A stretch of DNA of 64,000 nucleotides from Holothuria scabra. Its lineage: Eukaryota > Echinodermata > Holothuroidea > Aspidochirotida > Holothuriidae. Below the pieces are notes generated by a model. The model ran no database searches, was not told the origin of the DNA, and saw only the letters and a list, made by a program, of their open reading frames with translations. Position 1 is the first letter of the stretch. Each line of letters begins with the position of its first letter. The position numbers and the translations under genes are program-made. The DNA lies in NCBI GenBank assembly GCA_037179385.1, contig CM074185.1, positions 8,675,371-8,739,370 on the forward strand, written 5' to 3'. Below are positions 12,601-24,600 of the stretch, in pieces.

Positions 12601-15600
12601 TTGCACTTGCTTAAAATAATTGCAAAATTTGTTGTACATTTTCACATTGATTGAACATTTTTTCTTTCATCATTCTTTTCCTTAGACTTTCTTAATGTTG
12701 TGAAGACTTTACAGGCACTACCAGACAATACCAAACATCCAGTCGTGGTGAACCTGGCAGATGCATGCCCAGTGACCTGTAGCAGTGGGAGGGCTGACAA
12801 GGTAGCAAGTGTGCAAACAGTTCAAGCAGTTTTAGCACCATCAAAAGCACCAACACTCAAGACCCAAGGACCTCAAACATCAACACCACGAACAACACCA
12901 AAACCACATTTATCACATACGCAAGTAAAACTGCAAACACCTGCAACAACACCTTCAGTTGCACCCAGACCACTGGAAACAACAACAGCTGAGAGAGGGT
13001 ATGAGCAACACATCCTCACTCACTGGGAAGACCACCAAGTGAAGGCACTTCTAGGAATTATTAAAGACAAGGATAGTGATCTCTTGGTAAAGGGGAAAAA
13101 CAAGAAAGCCATTTGGAAAAGTATTGCAGATGAACTGTCTAAAAATCTTGGGGTGTGCATAACCAGTGATCAGTGTTACGATAAGTTCAGAAATATTAAG
13201 CAGTCTTTAAGAAAACATGAAGACAGAAGAAGGAAAACTGGAAATGGCCAACCCAAACCCTTCAAGTACCCAGACATTTATGACATTGTAGGAGATGACC
13301 CTACTTTACAGCCGACGTACACTTGTGATTCTGAGGGGAATGTTTGTGACCGCGGTGAGGTGAGCAGTGATTCTGACGGCGAAGAAATCCCCCCTCCACC
13401 TCCCAAAAAACTGAAATCCAGATCGAGATCATCGCTAGTTACAGCCGAAATGAAAGAGATGTATAAAGAAAGCCAGAAGCAGCTTCAAGAAACACTTCTC
13501 ACAATGCATAACCAGAACCGAGAACTTCTCTCAAAATTAATTGACAAACTCTGAAGTGACTTGTTTTTGCCGGTTTGTTGACAAAATCCCTTCAGTTTGT
13601 TCAGTGTTCAACTATTTTTCATGAAGTTTGTTGTCACATTTAGTTTCTACTAGTATTAAATTAAATTTAACTGTTAGTGCTGATTTTACTATCATGAAAG
13701 AACTGCATTTACTGTTATTAGTTTAAAACAGATTGCTTTCCAAACAGCACGATTTGGTTTACTAACTTAAGGGCCAAAAAGAACAGAATGGCAGTTCTCT
13801 CTGCCAAGATGCATACCACACACAAATGAAAAAAGGAGAAAAACTGAGTATGCATTGTGTTGCTCATTTAACAAACAAATATTCTTTTATTCTGTAGTAA
13901 GAAATCGTTTAAAGCTATTACTAAAAGATACAAACTTAAAAATTTCACGTTGTGTTTTAACTACAGTAAGTGTTATTACTGATCGTTTTCATCTTCAAGT
14001 ATTGTGATCCACATGAAAATTGAATCCAACAATGTATAGAAAAAGAAGATTTCTGATTTAATGCATTCTTCAGCATCATGTTGCATTTTAAAGCATATAT
14101 GGGATTTGGGTGAAGTTGTATAATTTGAATTTTTAAAATGAACCTGTGGAACAATATTGTTCTCATGCTGTAGGATACCCACACTCTAAAATCAAAAGAG
14201 TGAACTTATTCACTCTTTGATCGAGTGAAAAGTGTAAATTCACTCCATTAGAGTGATGATTCACTCCAAGAGGAGTGAAGTTCCCTCCAAGAAGAGTGAC
14301 GTTCACTCCAAAAAGAGTGAAATTCCCTTAAAACGAGCGAAGTTTCACTCTTGATGGAGTGCCCACGGGGATCGCTCTTAAAAAAGAGCGATCATTGCAG
14401 GCACTCGTGGAAGAGTGAATTTTCCCTCTTCATCTAGTGAATTTCACTCTTTTTGGAGTGAACTTCACTCTTTTTGGAGGGAACTTCACTCCTCTTGGAG
14501 TGAATTATCACTCTAATGGAGTGAATTTACACTTTTCACTCGATCAAAGAGGGAATAAGTTCACTCTTTTGATTTTAGAGTGCATGTTAATACTTGTGTT
14601 TCTTATTTATGGAGACATGGCCAGGCATGCCTAATCAATAATTTGGAAAGGTGTTATAGGTCTGTTCCAGGGACAGCCAAAGTTATTAATAACTTAAAAA
14701 TATGGATGCCCCGGGGGGGGTGTTAAACGTGGAATTGAGGTACAAAACATCAGATTTACAGCATCAAGTTAAATTAATACATCGATCAATAACTTTCTTT
14801 AACAATTTCATGTTCATGAATCAGTATTAGAATGTTTAAGTCCCTGCAAGACATTGGCTCTTTGTGTTTATGTTGTTATGCATTGATTGCAAAAGGATTT
14901 TGCTCTTTGTTTCAAATCTGTGAAATAAAGCAACTTTTTCCCAAGTTGAACAAGAAAATGATTTCTAAAATGTTTTCCATTTTTGTCCGAAATCACTGCA
15001 CTTTTTATGGCAGGGCCTAAGTATTTCTAGGAAAACGCCGAGAGTAAGCTACAAAATCCTTCCTTCCATCCATGCCAGCAGAGCGTTGATTTCAACTGTC
15101 TTAAATTGTGTAGCGGAAAGACTGCCAATAATTCTAGTCATCAGCTGCAGCAAATGCAGTCTACTACAGCATTTCCGACTAAATTTTTTTACGTTGATCA
15201 ATTCAACAAAGCCATTAACTCATTACGCCTTTCCTGACCTGTTATGTCTTCATTGTAAGGAAAGATATCATCTCGACCCTGGTCCTCCTGAAATTCTTCC
15301 AGTAGTTCATCATTATTTTGTATGCAAACATTGTGTAATGTACAAGCTGCAAGAATGACTTTGCAAAGTAACTTTATGTCCTCCACCCGAAAAAACTGCA
15401 GGCGAAGGAACCGTCCCTTTAAATGACCAAAAGCCCTCTCTATTACATTTCTCTGACGGCTGAGCTCCTGGTTGAAACGCCTCTGTTGATATCCAATGTT
15501 CCCATTATCTCGAAAGGGAGTAACAAGAAATTGAGAAAGAGGATATGCAGAATCACCTATCAAATAGTACCCAGGTGTAAACTTGAAGTCTTCCACCAAG

Positions 15601-18600
15601 AAACTGTTTCTGAATACCCTTGCGTCGTGAACACTGCCAGGCCATCCTGTTGAAACGTGCGTAAAGAGAAGTCGGCTGGTACACACTCCCTGAAGTTGCA
15701 TGGAATAAAAGTGCTTCCGGTTGAAGTACGATTGCGGGTGTTCTTTAGGAGCTGTTATCCTAATGTGGGTACCATCTACTGCACCAAGAGTGTTAGGCAG
15801 TCTTCCAATCCTTAGGAAACCTTCAGCAATCGATTGTCTTTTAGCATCACTGTTTGGCCATGTAATTACACGTGGTGTGATATCTACTGTGATGGCATCC
15901 GCAATTCTACTACAGACGGTGTGATACGTGGATTGAGAAACCCCGAATCGATCTGACATTGCTCGAAAACTTTCCATGTTACCTATAGCAAAGTATAAAA
16001 GACTTGAAGTTGGAACATTTCGGTTGCAATGCAAGAAAGACTGGATATTTACATATATTCGTCTAAATTTCCAACATGTGTTTGAGAAAACCAATTGAAT
16101 ATTTGAAATAAAAACGATTAAATGTTTGCCTCCCCCCTCCCCCACTCTCGCACCATTTTTCGCCCGCATCAGTGGATTTCTTGTAAAATCTAAATAATTT
16201 TACTGAATATGCTTTGTCGTACTGCGAGAATCATACCACCAATTAAGTCCTCCAATGCCCGGGCAGATTCATGTCTAAAAGTTTTGTACAACTTAAACGA
16301 TCATTTGCTCATTCTATTTCAAATTTTTTTTAATGTTCTAATTAAGGTAAGCTAAATCGATTATGCCTTGGAATGATATGTCAAGGTGAGAGGAACTCAT
16401 GAAATGCCGATTTTCATTAGAAATACATGATTTTTGACGTTTTCAAAATTTTGTGACGTCATAATTTGGGGGGGGGGGATGTCCCCAAAATAATGGGCCA
16501 TTTTATGCCTTTACTTCACGCGTTTTACGACAAAAATATATATCCAAATGAAACCAATTCCTCTCCTCCTGTTAACTGTGACATGCAACTCCCAGAAACG
16601 AGTTTAGCCGTGTCAATATATTTGTGGCTAGAAGTGTTAATCCTTTATATTATGTAAAATTGGGATGAAAAACGCTTTTCGCCCATAGACATCAAATCCC
16701 ATAAATTAATGATTTACGACAAAAGTAAGGGGTGTGTCCAGTCAAAAAAGCATTCACTAGATGAGCAATAGTATGAACATTACAAATCCAGTTTAGCCAG
16801 ACCTTAAAACACAACCCCGAATACTACATAAAGTGAAAAACCTAAAAATGCAAAATGCGCCCGCACACTGTAACGCAATTGGGAGGTATATGCCAGCTTG
16901 CCAGTCCCCCCCCCCCCCCCCCAAAAAAAAACCCGTTCACCTCAAGCGTTCAGCTCGCCCGAAGGACCTACCATTTCACCCAAGTTGATGACCAGTTCGC
17001 CTTAAACCTAATCTGTTGATCTCTTTAAATTTCATTTTCGTACCATTTTGCATCTGGAAACTCCCCGGCTCCCCCAGACTTTTAACCGCCCTACATTACA
17101 TTCCCAATCTTTCCCATGGCAACTTCCGGCTACACCGGACTACGATCACGCCACTCATGTGAATCGTGCAAGCACATACGGTCAGCTGGTGTCTCTGAGA
17201 GTCAAGTTCAGTGCACTGGATGAAGCCCTATTCAATGTGATTTAGATAGGCCTAAACAGCTTAGGCCTTTTTAGATCTACAGTTCTTCTTCCCACTCTCG
17301 TACTGCCTACTAATTGCTACCCATTATTTTCATCCCCCCTCCCCTTAATAACCGTATATTCCCACAATCTATCATTTCCTTCATTCGTGTGTTAGTCTGA
17401 ATTTCCAAGTTTACCGTCAGTCAAAACCTTTGGACATCGCAAATGTTAACGGTTTATATACGCAGAGCCTTGACCTACAAGTTAAATTATTATACGTTAC
17501 CTATAAACCAAAGAAACATTAACAGCTGTTTCTTTAAGGAGAGCGCTGGTGTTCCACCAAAATAAGTCTCTGGCGTTGGTATGTTTGAATTTCCCAAGTA
17601 ATTGATGATAATCCCGGCTGTAGATCTATCTAATCGAAAATGAAATTTGAAATCAAGATCGTCATATCTTTGAACGGTGTTTTCGACGAAGCCATGCACC
17701 CTTGGTACTTCTTCCCTTCGAAATGTCCTGGACATAATAAGCAAAAAACCAGTCGTGTTTTGTGAAACAGCGAAATGCTGCAGCATACATTCTTCAGCAA
17801 GAATTTGCAGTATTACGGTGGAACAGACTCGTTTCCTTCGTCTTTGGATGTCCATCACTGTTGTTATGCCCACAACATCAGGTGATAGAGCACGTGACCG
17901 CTTGATGACGTTTCTGTGTTTTGTCGTTCGGGTCCTTCACACCGCACACATGCGCACGACTCTAATCCACTGACGTCAAAATTACTCGTGTTGATAATCG
18001 AGTTAATGAGTCGAACGCACCTTGTACCAGAGAGCTCACAATCATCGAATCCTGTGCATGGTAACGCGTGTTAGCGCATACATAATTGCAAACACCGGTG
18101 CTACAATAGCAGTGAGCGTGGCCACTGACATTGTGAATTGTGCATTGCACGGTTACTGCTTAGTATTCGCAATAGCATCTTCACCAAACAGCTCATACAG
18201 TAAAGACGCGCTCGTAGTGGGGATGCGCTTGTTGTGGTCTGTCCATACATGTTCATAGCTGTTCTTTATAGCGCCCGAACCGCGTCTTTCTTGCACAAAA
18301 ACAGAACTATTTTCTACCCGCGCGCATATGCACGCGAACATTTTGGCCAATGGTTTGCTCCGAATCCCCACCATGATCCGCGCCTTTCGCTCTGTATGTT
18401 GGACTCTTTATTGTGATGCAATCGTTTTCATGAGGTTGCTAGGACAAGATAACTTTACCGAGCGTTACATTAGTTCCACATCTAGACGCGCGCCGTAGGG
18501 CGGGGTTTGTGCCGCCAATGCGTCATAAAAGTCAGGTTAGCTGTTGCGGCATTTTTCGAAATTGAATTTCGAACGCAGTTTTCCTTCGAATATCATTTAT

Positions 18601-21600
18601 GCCAAATTGTACGGGTTTTTAATGGGGTGTTCCGTATCAAATCTTGCAATACACAAAAGTTTTTATGGCCGTGTCACGCCCTCTTTAACCTTTGACAATC
18701 TGTAAGGTGAACTATGTCTTTGGTTGCCATGACAACCACACATATCGGTACAACTTATCATGCCTAGGCTATTACACTTAAACTTTCAGACTTGTGGGAT
18801 ACTTCCGTTAAGAGTTAAAGTGAATACAAAAGTATTTGACTCCCTGTCACGTGACCTTTGACCTTGGTTGCCATGGAAACTAAATATTTTGGTAGAACTA
18901 GTCTACCCTATTATACTTGTGAAGTTTCATGTAAAATGAAGGTTTTCTTTGGAAGTTTTAGTACAAAATAGTAAAGAAAAGTGTTTTTTGCAAAATGTGA
19001 CCTTTGACCTCTGATCTTTGACCTTTACTTCCGAGGGTCTGGGAGACATATGTTCCCACCCTGGGGTACCGACCTACCAATTTGTTTTACGAACAAATTA
19101 TCACTTGAAATTTTTTTGTTCCATTCTACCACTTGATCTTTGACCTCTGTTGCTATGGCAACCACATATTTTGGTAGGTCTAGATGCAATCATATGTGTG
19201 AAGTTTCGTGTCAGGAGGACTTTTACTTTTGGAAATATAGCAGAAAATGTCGATTTCACTAAATTTGACCTTTGACCCGTAACCTTTGACCTTCACTTCC
19301 GGTTTTGTATTAAAATGCAATTGTTCCACCTAAGGTACCATCCTACCAAGTTTGAAGAAAATCGGCCCAGCCGTTTACAAGATATTAGGAAAACAAAATT
19401 GGACACACACACACACACACACACACCAGCACACACACACACGGACAGGTTTTGACCCCTCTCTCAGCCCTGGACCTTCAGTCACCTCGGGGTACCTCAC
19501 CATGGGTTAGACCTCGAGACTAGTAACCTGGGAAAATTTACCGTTACCATGGTAACCATTGCGATTTTAGCTGGCATTGCCATATACAGCCCCATAGGCA
19601 AAGTGACTACAATATCTCATCCTCCTCACGGAGCGATGAGATAAAAACACATGTGAGACTATTATGTACATCTAGTAGATCTTGAACAAGGACCGTTCTA
19701 CTATAACACACAAAACCAACCTGTTTTCTACCTCCAGAAATGAAGGTTCCGAATTGTATTTTTTGTTTATTACAGATACTGATCAAATTTAAATAAAGCT
19801 ATATGCTGAGTTTTTAACCATTACATTTAGCTGTTTAGGTAGCTTTCAAAAAAGGCCGTTTGTCTGCCAGACGGGTTTTCCAGTTGACTTATTCAACAAA
19901 AAGTTTATCTCATTTCTCATCTCAATCAGTCAGTTGATCTGCTGTTTTTGTCGCTAATTGCACAGTTGTATCAGCAAGGTAGAGCCTCCTTGGCGTTTGT
20001 AAACACCTTTCCAGTTTAATTGTCTTTGCAGAGGACAAAGATTTGGGGGGCGCATGGTGTTTCCAAACTCAGTAGGAGAAATAAAGTAGCAGTGATAGGA
20101 AACTTGAGGGAGCTTGAAGTTGCTGTCTAAACCTAATGGTAGGTTGAAAGCTACTCATTACTTCGTGATTAATCTGTAAGCAACAGAATGAATAGGTAAA
20201 GATGAAGGGATAAAGGTATTTGATGCACACCCTAAAAACTTGTTTGACAATTTCACACTTATTTGCACCCAATTTGTAAAAACGTTTAAGTTCTAGACAT
20301 GTTTAGCTATTGGGCGATACTTGTTTAGCAATTGAACGTGTTTAAAAGCGAAATATTTAGGAAATAGACACGAGTGTTTAGCATCTAAACGTGTTTACAA
20401 AGTGGTGGTAAAAACCCGTTAAGAAAAAAACTTTTCATTCTTAAACACCTTTTAAAGAGTGAAGTGACACATCTGTACTTAGGTGCAAATGAAAGTGGTT
20501 TAATGTGCAAATGAATGTGATTTAAGCAACATATCTGGTAATTTGAGAAACTTTGGCTAGGGCAATTGAGGGAGTTTTGAAACATCAAACAGTTATGACT
20601 GTCTCTATCAACTTAACCCTGCGTTTATCCACCGTTTTTGTATCCAGTGGTCTCGATTATCAACATTGTTGGATTAAAAGTGGAAGCAATTTAAACTTAT
20701 TCATACCTGTACATAAACTTGACTTTCGGAGTGTTTTCGTAAAATCCTGTAATCTGCACGACATCTCCAAATCGATAACGGTAGAAACCATAGATTTGAG
20801 TCAAGACCAACTCGTAGTTCTTACCAACTACAACTTCGTCAATGAAGTAAGTCTCTGGGTTAGGTTTATCACTGTAAAATTCAAAATACATATTAGAACA
20901 GATGGTCTGGCTATTCTCGAATGTTGGTCAAATAGCACAGCATTGATAAGCCCCGAGAGATAAGTAGGATCACCAGAATAGAAAATACAACGATTGATCA
21001 AAGGTTCTCGGCTGTTTCTGAGCAACACCCATTAGATGTTTGGTCGTAAGAAAGCTACTTTTCAGGCAACAGCACAGCAAAATGCTCGCTGCCTTACAAA
21101 CGGTGTGGAAAGAATCTCATTTCTTCATGTTTACCCTTCCCAACATATAGGTCCTTTGTAACAATTTCAATGAATATTGAATATAACGAAGCCATGAAAT
21201 GACATCAATCTTTCACTAAAATTGGAACTTTTACCTTTTTAATTGGTACCGGCAGTTTCACTTTTCCTTAAATTCGGATTTAAGTATTTACGTTCGAATA
21301 TTTTAGGAATTTGTGTTACTGCAACGCTTAGTTTAAAAACGTGATATTTCAATACGAAATTTACAAAATTAAGCAGAACCCCAGAAGTTTGGTTGTTAGC
21401 ACAGTTCTTGTGTAACAAATATCATTTGAACACTGAACATTATGTAAGCAGGATATCTGAAAAAAGGAAACAAACATATTTTTAAGTGTGGCATAAGAAT
21501 GCAGTGTTTGCCAGAACTGAAACCGTGGTATCTTTCGAAAGCTCTATATCAGTTCTCGAAGTTTTTAAAGATGGACAATTTTCAAAGCTACTAGACACTG

Positions 21601-24600
21601 TCAGCATATGTATATTAATAGTAAGATAAACAACGTTTTCGTTTTTGGTGCATTTAGTAACGCCATGTTTTATGCGTGATCATCAGCGTAGTTCTATTAA
21701 AATCAACTTTTATCAGTAGGTTTCGGTTGGTATTCATTGTAATAATTGTTGAGTGTCTTTCCGGCTTTGGCAAGTCCAGTGCAAACTGAACTTAAAAAGA
21801 CTGGAATTCAAAACTGGGGAGACTGTAAACATTTTGAACAATTATGGATGACTTAGAATCCATTGCTAGATAAAGGTCAAAATGTTAAATTGGTAACTGC
21901 CACAAACATAACGGTTTTCTGTAAGGATTCACTTCCGATCAGCAGAACAATTTCATTACACTTTAAAATCAAAACAGTGAAATTGGTCACTCTCTAATAG
22001 AGTGAAAAGGGTGAATTCACTTCATGAGAGTGTAAATCCACGCCAAGGAGAGTGAAAACCCTCTAAAAGAGTGAAAATCTCTCCAAAAGACCGAAGTTTC
22101 GCCTTTGATGGAGGGCCTTCAGTGGTCACTGTTAATAAGAGTAATCATTGCAGGCACTCGTGGAAGAACTAATTTTCAGTCTTGTTGGAGGGAATCTCAA
22201 TCTTCTTGTATTGACACTCTAATGGAGTGAATTCACACTTTTCACTTTATTAGAGAGTGACTTTAATAGTTCACTCTTCTCATTTTAGCGTGTAAGAGTA
22301 AAACCAGGTTATGAACAAAATATAGATAAGGGTTACATAAGTAATTACTAACATGTCATCTTCGAAGATGAATTCGTAGATGATATCATTCACGTTCAGC
22401 ACGTAATCCTCGTCTCCTTTGTTTTCTGGGGCAAAGTTCAATCCTATCGTGCCTTCCGACGACGAGTAAATATGCGAAAAGAACCTTAACCCTGTGGCAA
22501 TATTGAGATAATTTTCCAAGGGTTAAAGATAATGATGAGTCATGATCCAAGTTTTCTATTGTCAATCTTACCTTTTCTGGTTGTTTTCTGTTTTTTCACG
22601 GGGTATTTTACAAAGAAAGTGATGGATAAAAGTCTATAAAGTCGTAGTATACATGTATCAAGTGACCTAATATAGGGGAAAGCGATTTATTTTGCCTTTG
22701 TTTCTTTTGATTATTTATAATTATTATTTTCACAGTAGTGGCTCTTAAATCCCCACATTTCCCAGGACTTCTCCACTTGTTCACCCTCTACTCTAGAAAA
22801 ATCGTATATCGTTGCCCATGGCGTGCGCCTTACTTAAGGAAATGTCTTTACCCTCTAAAATCAAAAGAGTAAACTTAGTCCGTCTTTGATAGAGTGAAAA
22901 GTGTGAATTCACTCCATTAGTGTAATAATTCACTCCAAGAAGATTGAAATTCACTCAAACAAGAGTGAAATTCCCTTAAAACGAGCAGTTTCACTCTTGA
23001 TGGAGTGCCCACAGTGATCACTCTTTAAAAAAGAGTGATTATTGCAGGCACTCGTGGAAGAGTGAATTTTCCCTCTTCCTCTATTGAATTTCACAATTTT
23101 TGGAGTGAGTTTCACTCCTCTTGGAGTGAATTCTCACTCTAATGGAGTGAATTTACACTTTTCACTTCATTAAAGAGTGACTAAGTTCACTCTTTTGTTT
23201 TTACAGTGTAGTCCTCTTATCTCCTTTGGAAAACCCTTTTTTTGCTCACTCCAAACACCACATCGTCACTCCAAATGATCACATGGTCTCCAGAACCTCC
23301 CAAGTATTCTCCTTAAAACTCGGACGTCATATTTAATATCCTTTTGAAGGGAAAGTTCGACCTTTTATACTTTGCATTAAGCTATTACTGTCAAACCAGG
23401 GAGCCGTTATTGGCCAAATAAGAGCTCCCTGCTCAAACGAGCTTGATGACCACAGTCCCAGTTTAGTAAAGTGAAGGAATGATAATGTTTTACGACAATA
23501 TATGAGTCATTAAAAAGGTTGTATTGATGAAAAGTTGCACATAAATTGGGAAAGTTGGGGAAAATATCTTTGAGGGAATGAAGAAACGTTTAGAAATAAA
23601 GGTTTCGAAATATTCATTTCCAACATTTGTTCCAGCATTTCAGACATCCAGAAACACGAACGTACCTTTTCCTATGGTGTTCATTAGCGTGTATCTGATT
23701 CCTACGTTGTCAATGAATACAACGTACTCCATAAAAGGCCAGAGACGTTTCATTATCCCCTTCTGACCCTTCTCGCACTCACGCCTGACTTCCTCCGCCC
23801 TCTTAACATCCCCAGGTCTGATTGCCCGTTCCAAATTCTCGCGAATAAAAGAAGGTAAATGTAAGTTCTTGTTGATTGTACCATGTGCTATGTCCTTGAC
23901 CATTAATGGCCAATTTTCCTCGAAGAATTTAAAACCATCCACAAACAAACTGCTGAATGTGGACGCTGCGGACCCCAGATGTCGTTCCCGTAAGGCAAAC
24001 AAGAAATGGATGTAAAATGCTTCATCTATGGTCTCAATCAACAACCCATCTGGAGGTGTGGAAAATAGTGGCATAAACTTCACCCTTTCTCGCTCAATCA
24101 TCGATATTGGAGAAACAGTAATACCGCCCTCACTTTTCATCAGTCTTGGATTGCAGTGAAGTCTAAATACTTTTTGCAGTGGTTGAATTGTCGAAAAGAA
24201 TTCTAATTGAAAAGCTTTAAGTATACACAAAGTAATTGTCGTGTCGCTCATATTGTTAGGAATCAGCTTCCCTTTGCCAGTAGTACCACTCGTCAGCACC
24301 AGACGATTGACCGGTTTGGTTGTCATAACGTTAGTCTCCCCCTTCGCTACTCTCTGCACAAACGGCTCGTAATAATCATATTTTGTGAGTGGGTGTGTTT
24401 GTTTTAGGTCACGTAAAATATGAATATTATTCAAATTATGTGTCACACCGTATTCGGTATCCTTATTGGTTGTCACAATTTCCCTCAAACGGACCTCTTG
24501 CGCTTTTCTGGGGTCAAAGAGCGTCTTGCGAAATGTTTTCAACGATTTCTTCCCAATCCGAATTGAATTGTACGTTATGATGAAATGGAAAAATGCTGAA

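Larger units (their letters stand above)
10281..18022. mobile_element. Complete PIF/Harbinger DNA transposon inside GH3 intron 4
   Basis: The ends are inverted copies. The left end starts AGGTGCGTTCGACT at 10281 and the right end finishes with its exact complement at 18022. Further matching blocks (TTAAC, AACACGAGTA) extend the repeat to about 45 bp. The 3-bp sequence TGT flanks both ends (10278-10280, 18023-18025), consistent with the 3-bp target duplication of this superfamily. Inside are the two genes typical of Harbinger elements: a Myb/SANT-like protein (plus strand) and a DDE transposase (minus strand), arranged tail to tail. Later insertions and a tandem duplication lengthen the element. 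The intact transposase suggests recent activity; I cannot test whether it still moves. Confidence 0.82.

Noticed and set aside
14437..14634. Open frame with NFTLFG-like repeats
   Set aside because: It lies in the arm of the foldback element and reflects its repeated GAGTGAA words.
15983..16169. N-terminal extension of the transposase frame
   Set aside because: The TTTGCTATAG acceptor and the join to exon 1 give a family-consistent protein; the extension is intron sequence left open by chance.
20553..20963. 136-codon plus-strand frame over GH3 exon 4
   Set aside because: It is the complement of a well-supported GH3 exon on the minus strand.
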